Below the pieces are notes generated by a model, which had not been told where the DNA came from, searched no databases, and saw only the letters and a list, made by a program, of their open reading frames with translations. From positions 248,001 to 312,000 of the forward strand of contig CAVPTA010000007.1 in assembly GCA_963708645.1 (NCBI GenBank): a DNA stretch of 64,000 bases, written 5' to 3'. The stretch comes from RYN-133 sp963708645 (GTDB lineage Bacteria > Actinomycetota > Actinomycetes > Mycobacteriales > Jatrophihabitantaceae). Made by a program: the position numbers and the translations under genes. Positions 20,182 through 28,801 of the stretch are shown in pieces. Each line of letters starts with the position of its first letter. The stretch's first letter is position 1.

Positions 20182-21732
20182 TCAGCGCAGCGATCCGGTG
20201 ACCGCTTCAGCGGCGGCAACGGCTGACCCGTCGCGCACGAATTGGTAGGCGGCTTCGATCTCGGGAGCGAGGTAGCGATCCGGTCCCGGGCCGGCGACGT
20301 GTGCCCGCAGCGAGTCACGCACCGCGGCCGTTCCCGGTGCCGGAGTCAGTGGGGCCCGCAGGTCGAGCGCGCGCGCTGCGGTGAGCAGCTCGACGGCGAG
20401 CACGCGCCCGTAGCCGTCGACCGCGCGGCGCAACTTGCGAGCGGCCGACCAGCCCATCGATACGTGGTCTTCCTGCATCGCACTCGACGGGATCGAGTCG
20501 ACGCTGGCCGGTGTCGCCAGGCGCTTGAGTTCCGACACGATTGCAGCCTGGGTGTACTGCGCGATCATGTGCCCCGAGTCGACTCCTGGGTCGTCGGCGA
20601 GGAACGCGGTCAGGCCGTGGTTGCGTGCCACATCGAGGAACCGGTCGGTGCGGCGCTCGGCGATCGACGCCGCGTCCGCCGCGATGATCGCCAAGAAGTC
20701 GAGCACGTAGGCGATGGGCGCGCCATGGAAGTTGCCGTTGCTCTCGACCCGTCCGTCCAGGGTGACGACGGGGTTGTCGATCGCACTGGCCAACTCGCGG
20801 GACGCGACCTGCTCGGCATGCGCAACGGTGTCACGCGCCGCACCATGCACCTGCGGCGAGCACCGCAACGAGTACGCGTCCTGGACGCGGGTGCAATCAG
20901 GTCCGCGATGACTGGCCATGATCGCCGAGTCGTGCAGCAGCTTGACGAGATTCGCTGCGCTGTCACGCTGGCCCGGATGGGGACGGAGTTCTTGCAGGTC
21001 GGCGGCGAACACAGCGTCGGTGCCCAGCTGCGCCTCGACGCTCATTGCGGCCGTCACGTCGGCAGTGCGCAGCAGCAGCCGCAGATCGTGCAGCGCGAGA
21101 ACGAGCATGCCGAGCATTCCGTCGGTGCCGTTGATGAGCGCCAGGCCTTCTTTCTCGGCGAGGACGACGGGATTCAGGCCGGCTGCGGCAAGAGCTTGCC
21201 CGGCGGGCACGAGCGCACCTGACGCATCGCGCACCTCGCCCTCGCCCATCACCGCAAGCGCGCAGTGCGCGAGCGGCGCCAGATCGCCGGAGCACCCGAG
21301 CGATCCGTACTCGCGGACGACCGGGGTGATGTCAGCGTTGAGCAGGTCCGCGTAGGCGGCGGCGGTTTCCCAGCGCACGCCCGTCCGTCCCGTTGCCAGG
21401 GTCGAGAGGCGTAGCAGCATCAGCGCACGCACGACCTCGGTCTCGACCTCCGTTCCCGAACCGGCGGCGTGCGATCGGATCAGACCGGCCTGCAGCCTCG
21501 CCCGCAGGTCGCTCGGAATGTGCCGATTGGCCAGCGCGCCGAAACCAGTCGAGATGCCGTAGTGCGGCTCGACGTCGTTGGCCAGCGCCTCGATGACGTC
21601 ACGGCTGTGCTGGATCGCCGTGCGGGCGTCGTCGTCGAGGTGCACCCGCGCGCCGTGCCGGGCGACGGCCACCACCTCGTCAGGTGTGAGCGCGCCGATG
21701 CCGAGCGTGACGCGGCTACGGGTGGACGTCAT
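20182..21732 (-). CDS. hutH: Histidine ammonia-lyase
   Basis: First enzyme of the pathway: deaminates L-histidine to urocanate with a self-made methylidene-imidazolone (MIO) group. The 516-residue product contains YGISTGFGALANR and EYGSLGCSGDLAPLAH. Here the MIO triad reads Cys147-Ser148-Gly149 rather than the common Ala-Ser-Gly. Further support comes from NGTDGMLG, QDAYSLRCSPQVHGA and QEDHVSMGW. It is the first gene of the operon. I start at the ATG at 21732 (GGAG two bases upstream); an upstream extension to 22062 would run through the promoter and into the divergent regulator. Confidence 0.95.
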   Translation of the reverse strand: MTSTRSRVTLGIGALTPDEVVAVARHGARVHLDDDARTAIQHSRDVIEALANDVEPHYGISTGFGALANRHIPSDLRARLQAGLIRSHAAGSGTEVETEVVRALMLLRLSTLATGRTGVRWETAAAYADLLNADITPVVREYGSLGCSGDLAPLAHCALAVMGEGEVRDASGALVPAGQALAAAGLNPVVLAEKEGLALINGTDGMLGMLVLALHDLRLLLRTADVTAAMSVEAQLGTDAVFAADLQELRPHPGQRDSAANLVKLLHDSAIMASHRGPDCTRVQDAYSLRCSPQVHGAARDTVAHAEQVASRELASAIDNPVVTLDGRVESNGNFHGAPIAYVLDFLAIIAADAASIAERRTDRFLDVARNHGLTAFLADDPGVDSGHMIAQYTQAAIVSELKRLATPASVDSIPSSAMQEDHVSMGWSAARKLRRAVDGYGRVLAVELLTAARALDLRAPLTPAPGTAAVRDSLRAHVAGPGPDRYLAPEIEAAYQFVRDGSAVAAAEAVTGSLR

Positions 21733-21788
21733 TGCTCCATGACACAGGCTGCGCACGGGGCTGCGCCAGATCAGCAACTCGCTTTGTG

Positions 21789-21802
21789 TCTCGGATCCGA
21801 GA
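21789..21802. promoter_or_regulatory. Perfect 14-bp palindrome, candidate IclR operator of the hut locus
   Basis: TCTCGGATCCGAGA is its own reverse complement. It lies in the 89-nt gap between divergent hutH and iclR starts, 20 nt before the iclR GTG. IclR-family regulators usually bind short palindromes beside their own gene, so this is the leading operator candidate for control of the five-gene hut operon and for autoregulation. Confidence 0.55.
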
Positions 21803-21821
21803 TTCTGCGTACGGTTGGCTC

Positions 21822-22571
21822 GTGGCAATCGTCCCGGCAGCCGCACGCACGCTGGCGATCCTGCGGCTGCTCGCGCAGCAGGCTGCCCCGATGTCAGCGG
21901 CAACCATCGCGCGGCAGCTCGGACTCGCGCGATCGACGACGTATCACCTGCTCGACACCTTGGTGCATGAAGGCTTTGTGGTGCACGTTCCTGAAGAGCG
22001 TCGCTTCGCACTCGGCCTCGGCTCGTACGAGCTCGGTTCGGGATACAGCCGGCAGGCGCCACTGCAACGGGTTGCCCGGGCGCCGCTCGCTGCCCTGGTC
22101 GACGCGACGGGGCACAACGCGCACCTTGCGGTGCTGCACGGCAGCGAAGTTGTCTACGTGATCGAGGAACGCGCCAAGGGACGAGCAGCGCTCATCACCG
22201 ACGTCGGCGTGCGGTTGCCGGCCCACCTCACCGCCACGGGACGGGCGATGTTGGCCGCGCTGCCGAAGGAGCACGTCCGCGCGTTGTTCCCCCACGCCTC
22301 GTCGTTCGTGCTGCGTACCGATCGCGGCCCGGCGTCCTACTCGTCGCTGACCCGACAGCTCGTCGACACCCGCCGGCGCGGGTTCAGTGAGGAAGTCGGT
22401 GAGGTCACGGAAGGGTTCTCCTCGGTCGGTGCGCCCGTCGTTGACCATTCGGACCATCCGGTCGCAGCGGTCGCGCTCACCTATCCGAGCGAGGTCGTCG
22501 GCGAGCGGCTCGCCACGTCGGTGGTGAGAACGGCGCACCAGCTCAGCCGCCGCCTGGGCGCGCGGGCGTAG
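21822..22571 (+). CDS. IclR-family transcriptional regulator, likely regulator of the hut operon
   Basis: The 249-residue product has an N-terminal winged helix-turn-helix (residues about 5-60, with MSAATIARQLGLARSTTYHLLDTLVHEGFV). The C-terminal IclR effector domain (about 75-245) includes NAHLAVLHGSEVVYVIEE, HLTATGRAMLAALP and a RRGFSEEVGEVTEGFSSVGAPV pocket region. I selected the GTG at 21822, which starts two residues before a typical wHTH lead-in; the upstream open extension crosses the palindromic operator. It is divergent from hutH. Control by histidine or urocanate is an inference from position. Confidence 0.85.
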   Translation: MAIVPAAARTLAILRLLAQQAAPMSAATIARQLGLARSTTYHLLDTLVHEGFVVHVPEERRFALGLGSYELGSGYSRQAPLQRVARAPLAALVDATGHNAHLAVLHGSEVVYVIEERAKGRAALITDVGVRLPAHLTATGRAMLAALPKEHVRALFPHASSFVLRTDRGPASYSSLTRQLVDTRRRGFSEEVGEVTEGFSSVGAPVVDHSDHPVAAVALTYPSEVVGERLATSVVRTAHQLSRRLGARA

Positions 22572-22579
22572 TCGAAACG

Positions 22580-22617
22580 CGAGCAAGCCGCCGTCCGACC
22601 GGACGACGGCTTGCTCG
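22580..22617. terminator. Strong bidirectional hairpin terminator
   Basis: A 17-bp stem with one mismatch (22580-22596 pairing with 22601-22617, loop GACC) sits 9 nt after the iclR stop and 10 nt before the convergent DUF6458 stop. The right side is followed by a T-containing stretch. It should separate the hut regulator from the next transcription unit on both strands. Confidence 0.75.
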
Positions 22618-22627
22618 AGTCAGTTGT

Positions 22628-22864
22628 TCAAATCGTGTCGATCGGTTCGCGCGGGGTGACATAGGTCGTCCCGTTCACGTGCTGGATGACGTCGGTGCGA
22701 CGACGTGTCGACATCCAGATCGCAGTCACGATCAATGCGATCACGCCGACGACCATCAAGATGACGCCGACGATCTGCAGATTGATGCCGTTGACGTGCG
22801 TGGTGACGGCGAACTTCAGGATCGCGCCGAGGGCGATCAGCAACAGGCTTCCGCCGATACGCAT
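22628..22864 (-). CDS. Small DUF6458-like membrane protein
   Basis: The 78-residue protein has two adjacent membrane segments (residues about 4-19 and 28-50). The first is the repeated small-residue block MRIGGSLLLIALGAILKFAV. A short cytoplasmic tail ends HVNGTTYVTPREPIDTI. The ATG at 22864 has a strong AGGAGG ribosome-binding site; an in-frame extension to 22906 lacks one. This small two-helix family is common in actinobacteria and has no known role. Confidence 0.8.
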   Translation of the reverse strand: MRIGGSLLLIALGAILKFAVTTHVNGINLQIVGVILMVVGVIALIVTAIWMSTRRRTDVIQHVNGTTYVTPREPIDTI

Positions 22865-22974
22865 GGGGGTTCCTCCTTGGGTGGGGACGTTGAGCCGTCC
22901 GTACACGGGTTTTACCCGGACACCCGCACCGACAAACCGTCCAGCCGCTGCAAAACGACGACTTCCTTCAGCGT

Positions 22975-22989
22975 ATACACTCAGTGTAT
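22975..22989. promoter_or_regulatory. Palindromic PadR-type operator
   Basis: ATACACT-C-AGTGTAT is a perfect 7-1-7 inverted repeat ending 10 nt before the padR start codon. PadR-family regulators bind ATACAC/GTGTAT-type dyads in their own promoters. It probably represses the padR-ABC exporter operon. Confidence 0.7.
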
Positions 22990-22999
22990 TGTCTTCGGC

Positions 23000-23524
23000 A
23001 TGAGCGTTCCGTTCTCTCTACTGGGCCTGCTCGAGCGCGAACCGAGCCACGGCTACGACCTCAAGCACGACTACGACACCTACTTCGGCCGCGGCAAGCC
23101 TCTGCCGTTCGGGCAGGTCTACTCGACGCTGAGCCGGCTCGCGCGCGACGGCAAGGTGCTCGTCGGCGAGTCCGAGCCGGGTGCCGGTCCTGACCGCAAG
23201 CGCTACGTGATCACCGAACAGGGCGTCAGCGACATCGAGGCCTGGCTGCAGGAGCCGGTCGCGGCCGAGCCACATCTGCAGACCGTGCTGTTCGTCAAGG
23301 TGGTGCTCGCGCTGATGTCGGGGCGCTCGGCCGAGCACTACCTCGACGTGCAGCGCGCCGCGCACTTGCGCCGGATGCGCGAGCTGACCGAGCTCAAACG
23401 CACCGGCGACACCGTCGACGCATTGCTCGCCGACCACGGCCTGTTCCATCTCGAGGCAGACCTGCGCTGGATCGATCTCACGTCCGCCCGTCTCGGCGCC
23501 CTCTCCGCGCAGGTGACGCGATGA
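23000..23524 (+). CDS. PadR-family transcriptional regulator
   Basis: The 174-residue product has the PadR winged helix (residues about 3-80: FSLLGLLEREPSHGYDLKHDYD, then FGQVYSTLSRLARDGKV and RKRYVITEQG) and the C-terminal dimerisation helices (about 90-170). PadR proteins repress adjacent transporter genes and are released by small ligands. The ATG at 23000 starts at the canonical domain boundary, just after the dyad operator. Its TGA overlaps the ATG of the ABC ATPase gene (ATGA), so regulator and exporter are one operon. Confidence 0.92.
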   Translation: MSVPFSLLGLLEREPSHGYDLKHDYDTYFGRGKPLPFGQVYSTLSRLARDGKVLVGESEPGAGPDRKRYVITEQGVSDIEAWLQEPVAAEPHLQTVLFVKVVLALMSGRSAEHYLDVQRAAHLRRMRELTELKRTGDTVDALLADHGLFHLEADLRWIDLTSARLGALSAQVTR

Positions 23525-24204
23525 GTGATGCGCTGCTGCAGGCACGGTCGCTGGTGCTCTCATTCGGCAACACGCCCGCGCTTCGCGGTGCCGACCTGAC
23601 TGTCGGCGCCGGGGAGATCCTCGCTGTGATGGGTCCGAGCGGTTCGGGCAAATCGACCTTGCTGCACTGCCTGGCCGGGATTCTCACCCCAGATTCCGGG
23701 GAGGTCAGCTTCGCCGGCGAGCGCATCGACACGATGCCCGAGAACCGGCGCAGCGCGCTGCGTCGCGACCGGTTCGGCTTCGTCTTCCAGTTCGGCCAAC
23801 TCGTCCCCGAACTCTCGGCCGAGGAAAATATCGCCCTGCCGCTGTTGCTCGCGGGCACCGCGCGCCGCCCGGCGGTGGCCTCGGCACGCGACTGGCTGGC
23901 TCGACTCGATCTCGCCGAGGTCGGCTCGCGGCGCTCCGGCGAGCTGTCCGGCGGCCAGGCGCAACGCGTCGCGCTCGCCCGCGGCCTGGTCGCCAACCCG
24001 AGCGTGCTGTTCGCCGACGAACCGACCGGATCGCTCGACTCGTTGACCGGCGAGCGGGTGATGGAGCTGCTCGTGAGCTCCGTACGCGAGCACGGCACGA
24101 CCGTCGTGCTGGTCACGCACGAACCTCGGGTTGCTGCCTATGCCGATCGCGAGGTCGTCGTGCGGGACGGGCGGGTCACCATGCTCGAGCCGGCCGCGAC
24201 ATGA
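23521..24204 (+). CDS. ABC transporter ATP-binding protein (MacB/LolD type)
   Basis: The 227-residue ATPase has Walker A GPSGSGKST (about residues 39-47), a Q loop in VFQFGQLVPELSAEENIALP, the signature LSGGQAQRVALAR, Walker B VLFADEPTGSLD and the H-loop His in VLVTHEPR. The EPTGSLD form is characteristic of ATPases that pair with FtsX-like permeases in export or mechanotransmission. It overlaps the permease gene by ATGA. The substrate is unknown; control by PadR suggests an inducible efflux or envelope-stress role. Confidence 0.94.
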   Translation: MSDALLQARSLVLSFGNTPALRGADLTVGAGEILAVMGPSGSGKSTLLHCLAGILTPDSGEVSFAGERIDTMPENRRSALRRDRFGFVFQFGQLVPELSAEENIALPLLLAGTARRPAVASARDWLARLDLAEVGSRRSGELSGGQAQRVALARGLVANPSVLFADEPTGSLDSLTGERVMELLVSSVREHGTTVVLVTHEPRVAAYADREVVVRDGRVTMLEPAAT

Positions 24205-26426
24205 TCCGGCTGAGTCTGCAGCTGACCCTGCGTGGCGGTCGCGAGGCGATCATGCGCCTCGTGGTGACCGCGCTCGGCGTGGCGCTCGGTGTCGCGATGC
24301 TGCTGATCACGTTGTCGACGATCAACGCAGTCAATGCGCAGAACAGCCGGTACGCCTGGCTGGAGACGAGCGCGACGCCCGTGGCGCAGTCGGCGTCCGG
24401 CCCACTGTGGTGGGCGTTGTCGGCAGACGAATTCCGCGCACAGCAGATCGGCCGCGTCGACGTGGCGGTGGCGGGTGCGCACGCACCGGTCCCGCCCGGC
24501 ATCCCGCGTTTGCCAGGTCCGGGCCAGTACTACGCCTCACCGGCTCTCAGCTCCTTGCTGCACTCGGTTCCCGCCGCACAACTTGCCGACCGGTACCCCG
24601 GACGTCAGGTCGGGACGATCGCAGACTCCGCGTTGCCATCGGCCCAGTCGCTGATCATCGTGATCGGGCGGACGTCGCACGACCTCGCTCGTGATCCGCA
24701 GGCGGTGCGAGTGTCTGCAATAAGCGCGACAACGCCCAGCAGCTGCAACGGAGACTGCTTCTCGATCGGCATCAACGCAAACGGGATCGACCTCGTCCTC
24801 GCCGTTGCCACAGCGGCGTTGCTCTTCCCGATCGTCGTATTCATCGGCGCCGCGGCCCGCCTGTCGGCCGCGCGCCGCGAGCAACGCTTCGCCGCGATGC
24901 GCCTCGTCGGCGCAACGCCGCGACAGATCACCATCGTGTCGACGGTCGAGTCGACGGTCGCCGCACTCGTCGGAACTCTCGTCGGCTTCCTCGGGTTCTT
25001 CGCATTCCGTCCGGCGGTTGCGAACATCCCTTTCACCGGGTCGCGGTTCTTCCTCAGCGACATCGTGCTCAACCTCCCCGACGTCCTCGTCGTCGCGTTG
25101 GGCGTACCGGTCGCGGCTGCTGTGGCGGCACGGATTGCGTTGCGGCGGGTCACGGTGTCGCCGCTGGGTGTGACGCGCCGGGTCAGCCCGAAGCCACCGC
25201 GTTGGTGGCGGCTGGTGCCGCTCGTCTCAGGGATCGCCGAGCTGTGGCTGGTGGTCGTCATCGGACGACCAACGACCACGCCTGAGCAGATCACGGTCTA
25301 TATGTCAGGAATCCTGACTGTCATGTTCGGGCTCGTCATCGCCGGTCCGTGGCTGACCATGATCGGATCGCGATTGATGGTGCGCTGGGCGCATCGCCCG
25401 AGCACGTTGATCGCCGGTCGCCGCCTCGCGGACAATCCCCAAGCGGGCTTCCGCGCGGTCGGCGGCGTGGTGCTGGCGCTCTTCGTGGCGAGCGTCGCGA
25501 TCTCGTCGATCACCGCACTCGAGAAGTCCAAGGGTCCGAACGCCACCGATGCGGCGGCACGCGCGACCCTCGTCCAGGACCTTGTGGGTTTCCGTCCTCC
25601 CGGGTTCGAGCTCGCGACTCGGACGATCGCCGCCGGCGTGCTCCGCGATCTGAACCGGGTACCGGCGGTCGACGCGGTGACCGAGGTGCACGTGTCGGCC
25701 GCAGTATCCGGCAAGTTCCAACCGCTGCACGAACTCGTGTCGTGCGCCGCGCTGCGTCGTGCGCCGGCACTTGGCCGCTGCGCGCCCGGGGCGCGGGTCG
25801 CAGCGCCGGCCGGGCTGTTCGATTCGTCCGAGAACCGGATCGGCACTGTCTGGCCGAGCTCGCCGGTGTCGCCGCAGACGCTGGACTCCTTGCCGGTCGA
25901 ACAGCTGGCGATCACCGGATCGCCGGCAGGCGTCGAGCGGGCTCGCACGTTGCTCGAGCGCGACTTTCCGCATCGATTCACGCCCACCACGATCGCGGAG
26001 AACTACATGATGCGACGCAGCACCCAACTGGTTGCTCAGTACCGACGGCTCGTCGAGGTCATCGTGCTCGCGAGCCTGCCCATCGCCGGATGCAGCCTGG
26101 CTGTCAGCGTCGTCGCCGGGATCGGCGAGCGCCGTCGGGCGTTCAGCCTTTTGCGGCTGTCCGGCACACCGCTGCAAGTGCTGCGACGGGTGATCGCGCT
26201 GGAGAGCGCTGTGCCGTTGCTGGTGCTCGCAGCGCTGTCGATCGCGACCGGATTCCTTGCCGCCGGCCTGTTCCTGCGCTCGCAACTGGGCGAGCGGTTC
26301 AACTCCCCGCCGCTCGGGTTCTATCTCACGGTTGTGCTGGGGCTGCTGGCCTCGTTCGCGATCATCGCGACGACCCTCCCACTCCTGCGCCGCACGACCG
26401 GGCCCGAAGTGGCTCGCAACGACTGA
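24201..26426 (+). CDS. FtsX-like ABC transporter permease
   Basis: The 741-residue membrane protein has an N-terminal helix (about 15-40), a large extracytoplasmic domain (about 45-195), a first cluster of FtsX-type helices (about 200-330), further helices (about 340-440), a second periplasmic domain (about 445-610), and a terminal three-helix FtsX block (about 620-735, including FSLLRLSGTPLQVLRRV). The cytoplasmic coupling motif RRE-RFAAMRLVGATPRQI near 228-246 is typical. With the preceding ATPase it forms a two-gene exporter of MacB-like topology. The substrate is unknown. Confidence 0.9.
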   Translation: MIRLSLQLTLRGGREAIMRLVVTALGVALGVAMLLITLSTINAVNAQNSRYAWLETSATPVAQSASGPLWWALSADEFRAQQIGRVDVAVAGAHAPVPPGIPRLPGPGQYYASPALSSLLHSVPAAQLADRYPGRQVGTIADSALPSAQSLIIVIGRTSHDLARDPQAVRVSAISATTPSSCNGDCFSIGINANGIDLVLAVATAALLFPIVVFIGAAARLSAARREQRFAAMRLVGATPRQITIVSTVESTVAALVGTLVGFLGFFAFRPAVANIPFTGSRFFLSDIVLNLPDVLVVALGVPVAAAVAARIALRRVTVSPLGVTRRVSPKPPRWWRLVPLVSGIAELWLVVVIGRPTTTPEQITVYMSGILTVMFGLVIAGPWLTMIGSRLMVRWAHRPSTLIAGRRLADNPQAGFRAVGGVVLALFVASVAISSITALEKSKGPNATDAAARATLVQDLVGFRPPGFELATRTIAAGVLRDLNRVPAVDAVTEVHVSAAVSGKFQPLHELVSCAALRRAPALGRCAPGARVAAPAGLFDSSENRIGTVWPSSPVSPQTLDSLPVEQLAITGSPAGVERARTLLERDFPHRFTPTTIAENYMMRRSTQLVAQYRRLVEVIVLASLPIAGCSLAVSVVAGIGERRRAFSLLRLSGTPLQVLRRVIALESAVPLLVLAALSIATGFLAAGLFLRSQLGERFNSPPLGFYLTVVLGLLASFAIIATTLPLLRRTTGPEVARND

Positions 26427-26435
26427 CCCTTCGAG

Positions 26436-27314
26436 TCAGCGGTCGTGATCGACGGGTGGCAACTGCCGGGTGTGGTCGTCGCCCTCGTCACCGGTGTGGG
26501 CGGACGAGCCGACGGCCGGTAGTTGGGTGGTGCGGTCGGCCTCGTTGTCGCGCTCGTCATCAGCCTGGTTCTCCGGCTCGGACGGATCGGTCGACCACGG
26601 CGAGGGGTTCGCCACCGGGCCGGGTGCAGCCGGTGGGGCCGACCAGGGCTCACGGTTGGTCGGGCCCGGCTGTGCCGGCAATTCGGATCCATCGCCGGCG
26701 GGCAGCGGATAGGGAGCGGACGGGCGGCCGGGGGTGACGACCTCGTTGCGGCGGGTGGCGATCGCGACGACGCCTGCGACGATCCCAACCAACACGCCGA
26801 ACGCAAGCCCGGCGAAGACGAGTGTCGCGCCCGGGCTCGATACCGAGAAGAAGATCGCTTCTGCCTTGCTGTGCAATGTCGGATCGGCGAACTTCTCATC
26901 GACAACGCTGCTGCGCACGTATCCACCGATGACACTCGCTGCGATCACGGCGATCCACGTGGCGAGGAAGGTGCGCCAGAACGATCCCGAGCCGCTCGTC
27001 ACCACGACAACGAACGCGAACACCAGCAGCACTACCGCGACGTCCATCAACACGTTGGCAAGGAACAGGTGCCCGAAGTCGTTGCCGAGGTCGGTGAGAT
27101 GCCAGCTGAAGGTCGACAGCGACGCGCGCAGGCGGCCGCTGAACGTCTCGAGGTCGGCATTGTCGATCAGCGACCGCGTCGCAGGCGGATTGCCGATGAC
27201 GCCGATCAGGATCAACATTGTGGCCGCGGCGGCCAGTCCGATCAGCCCGGGACGTGACTTCTGGATCGAGACCACCGGCGGCGGCTCGTACCTCGGTTGC
27301 GCTGGGGTGGACAT
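26436..27314 (-). CDS. Four-helix membrane protein with Pro-rich acidic tail
   Basis: The 292-residue protein has hydrophobic segments at about 22-40, 85-108, 115-138 and 168-195. A cytoplasmic tail of about 95 residues rich in Pro, Asp and Thr follows, containing TTQLP and TRQLP repeats that could be phospho-Thr sites. I used the ATG at 27314, which gives a short Pro-rich cytosolic lead; a start at 27350 is possible. It is convergent with the permease gene 9 nt away. I do not recognise the family. Confidence 0.65.
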   Translation of the reverse strand: MSTPAQPRYEPPPVVSIQKSRPGLIGLAAAATMLILIGVIGNPPATRSLIDNADLETFSGRLRASLSTFSWHLTDLGNDFGHLFLANVLMDVAVVLLVFAFVVVVTSGSGSFWRTFLATWIAVIAASVIGGYVRSSVVDEKFADPTLHSKAEAIFFSVSSPGATLVFAGLAFGVLVGIVAGVVAIATRRNEVVTPGRPSAPYPLPAGDGSELPAQPGPTNREPWSAPPAAPGPVANPSPWSTDPSEPENQADDERDNEADRTTQLPAVGSSAHTGDEGDDHTRQLPPVDHDR

Positions 27315-27391
27315 AGCTGTGGACCCTACTGGCGAGACGGCCCCAGTCACGACTCCGAACGGCCAAGCCTGCGACTCCTAGACTCGGCGCC

Positions 27392-28801
27392 ATGGGTGAG
27401 CACGAGACCGTTTCGCACGACCTCCCGATGAGCACCGGGCTCAAGCAGGCGATCGCAGCCGACTGGGATGCAGCTCCCCCGATGGCTCATCCGGGCCGCA
27501 CAGACTGCGCGCCGTACACAGCGGCACGTCGCGCCGCGCTTTCTGCGCGCTTCCCCGATCAGCTGCTCGTGATCGCGTCCGGCGCGCCGCAGGTTCGGGC
27601 CAACGACACCGACTACGAATTCCGCGCATCGAGCCAGTTCGCCTGGCTCACCGGCGAGACCGCGCCCGACGCAGTTCTCGTGATGGCGCCTCGTGCCGAC
27701 GGCCACGAGGCGACGCTGTACATCGGCGTGTACGCGCAGCCGGGCGAGCCGGCGTACTTCACCAGCCGTACGCATGGCGCGGTCTGGGTGGGCAACGCAC
27801 CGTCGGTGCCCGACACCGTCGCGGCACTCGGGATCGAGACGCGCCCGCTGCGCGATCTCGACGCTGAGCTGTCCAGGTTCGCACGTAGTCCACGGCCGAA
27901 CGACATCCAGCTGCGGCAGGCGATCGACGAGCTGCGTCTGATCAAGGACCGGTGGGAGATCGACCGATTGCGCGCAGCGTGCGACGCGACCGCACGTGGT
28001 TTCGCCGATGTCGTACGCGAGCTGCCCAATGTGGTCGGGCGCGCTGACGTGCGCGGCGAGCGTTGGCTCGAAGGCACGTTCTGGCGGCGGGCACGGCTCG
28101 AGGGCAACAGCGTCGGTTACAGCGCCATCGTCGGTGCCGGGACGCACGCGACGACGCTGCACTGGACACGCAACACCGGTGTCGTCGAGCCCGGCACGCT
28201 GCTGCTCGCCGACATGGGCGTCGAAACGGACGAGCTGTACACCGCCGACGTCACGCGCACGATGCCGGTGTCGGGTGAGTGGAGTTCAGATCAGCTGCGG
28301 GTGTACCGCGCAGTCGAACAGGCGCAGGCGGCCGGCGTTGCCGAGGTGAAGGCGGGCGCCGACTTCGTCGCTGCCCATCGCGCAGCGATGTGGGTGATCG
28401 CGGATCATCTGCACTCGTGGGGTGTCCTGCCGGTGTCGGCCGATGTGTCGTGCCACGAGGACGAGAACCGTCCCGGAGCCGGCTTGCACAGGCGCTACAC
28501 GTTGCACAGCACGTCACACATGCTCGGGATCGACGTGCACGACTGTGCGAGTGCGCGTGACGAGCTCTACCGGGGTGGTGCGCTCCAGTCCGGCCACGTC
28601 CTGACCGTCGAGCCGGGACTCTATTTCCAGCCGAACGACCGCAGCGTCCCGTCCGAGCTGCGCGGGATCGGCGTGCGCATCGAGGACGACATCGTCGTGA
28701 CCGACGGCGACCCGATCAACTTGTCCGCGAACTTGCCGCGCGATGCCGACGAGGTAATCGACTGGATGCGCACCGAACAGGCAGCGACGACAACTCCTTA
28801 G
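27392..28801 (+). CDS. pepP: Aminopeptidase P (Xaa-Pro aminopeptidase)
   Basis: Removes N-terminal residues that precede proline. The 469-residue protein has the aminopeptidase-P N-terminal domain (about 45-175, with NDTDYEFRASSQFAWLTG) and an M24 pita-bread catalytic domain. The metal ligands are visible: Asp in LLADMGVE, Asp in YTADVTRTMPV, His in LHSTSHMLGIDVHD, Glu in LTVEPGLY and Glu in GIGVRIEDDIVV. Its stop overlaps that of the convergent S9 peptidase gene by 4 nt. It forms a local group with two more proline-specific peptidases. Confidence 0.93.
   Translation: MGEHETVSHDLPMSTGLKQAIAADWDAAPPMAHPGRTDCAPYTAARRAALSARFPDQLLVIASGAPQVRANDTDYEFRASSQFAWLTGETAPDAVLVMAPRADGHEATLYIGVYAQPGEPAYFTSRTHGAVWVGNAPSVPDTVAALGIETRPLRDLDAELSRFARSPRPNDIQLRQAIDELRLIKDRWEIDRLRAACDATARGFADVVRELPNVVGRADVRGERWLEGTFWRRARLEGNSVGYSAIVGAGTHATTLHWTRNTGVVEPGTLLLADMGVETDELYTADVTRTMPVSGEWSSDQLRVYRAVEQAQAAGVAEVKAGADFVAAHRAAMWVIADHLHSWGVLPVSADVSCHEDENRPGAGLHRRYTLHSTSHMLGIDVHDCASARDELYRGGALQSGHVLTVEPGLYFQPNDRSVPSELRGIGVRIEDDIVVTDGDPINLSANLPRDADEVIDWMRTEQAATTTP

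Noticed and set aside
18590..20248. Plus-strand frame of 552 codons opposite hutU
   Set aside because: Shadow of a certain gene; composition is Arg/Val/Glu-rich without motifs.
21733..22062. Upstream extension of the hutH frame
   Set aside because: It would cross the divergent promoter, the palindromic operator and the start of iclR.
22892..22918. CGGGT-TTT-ACCCG stem upstream of the DUF6458 gene
   Set aside because: A 5-bp stem only, and it lies in the upstream region of both neighbours, so neither operator nor terminator can be argued.
26407..26447. Short CTGAC/GTCAG inverted repeat between the permease gene and the convergent membrane-protein gene
   Set aside because: Only a 5-bp stem with a 7-nt loop; too weak to call a terminator.
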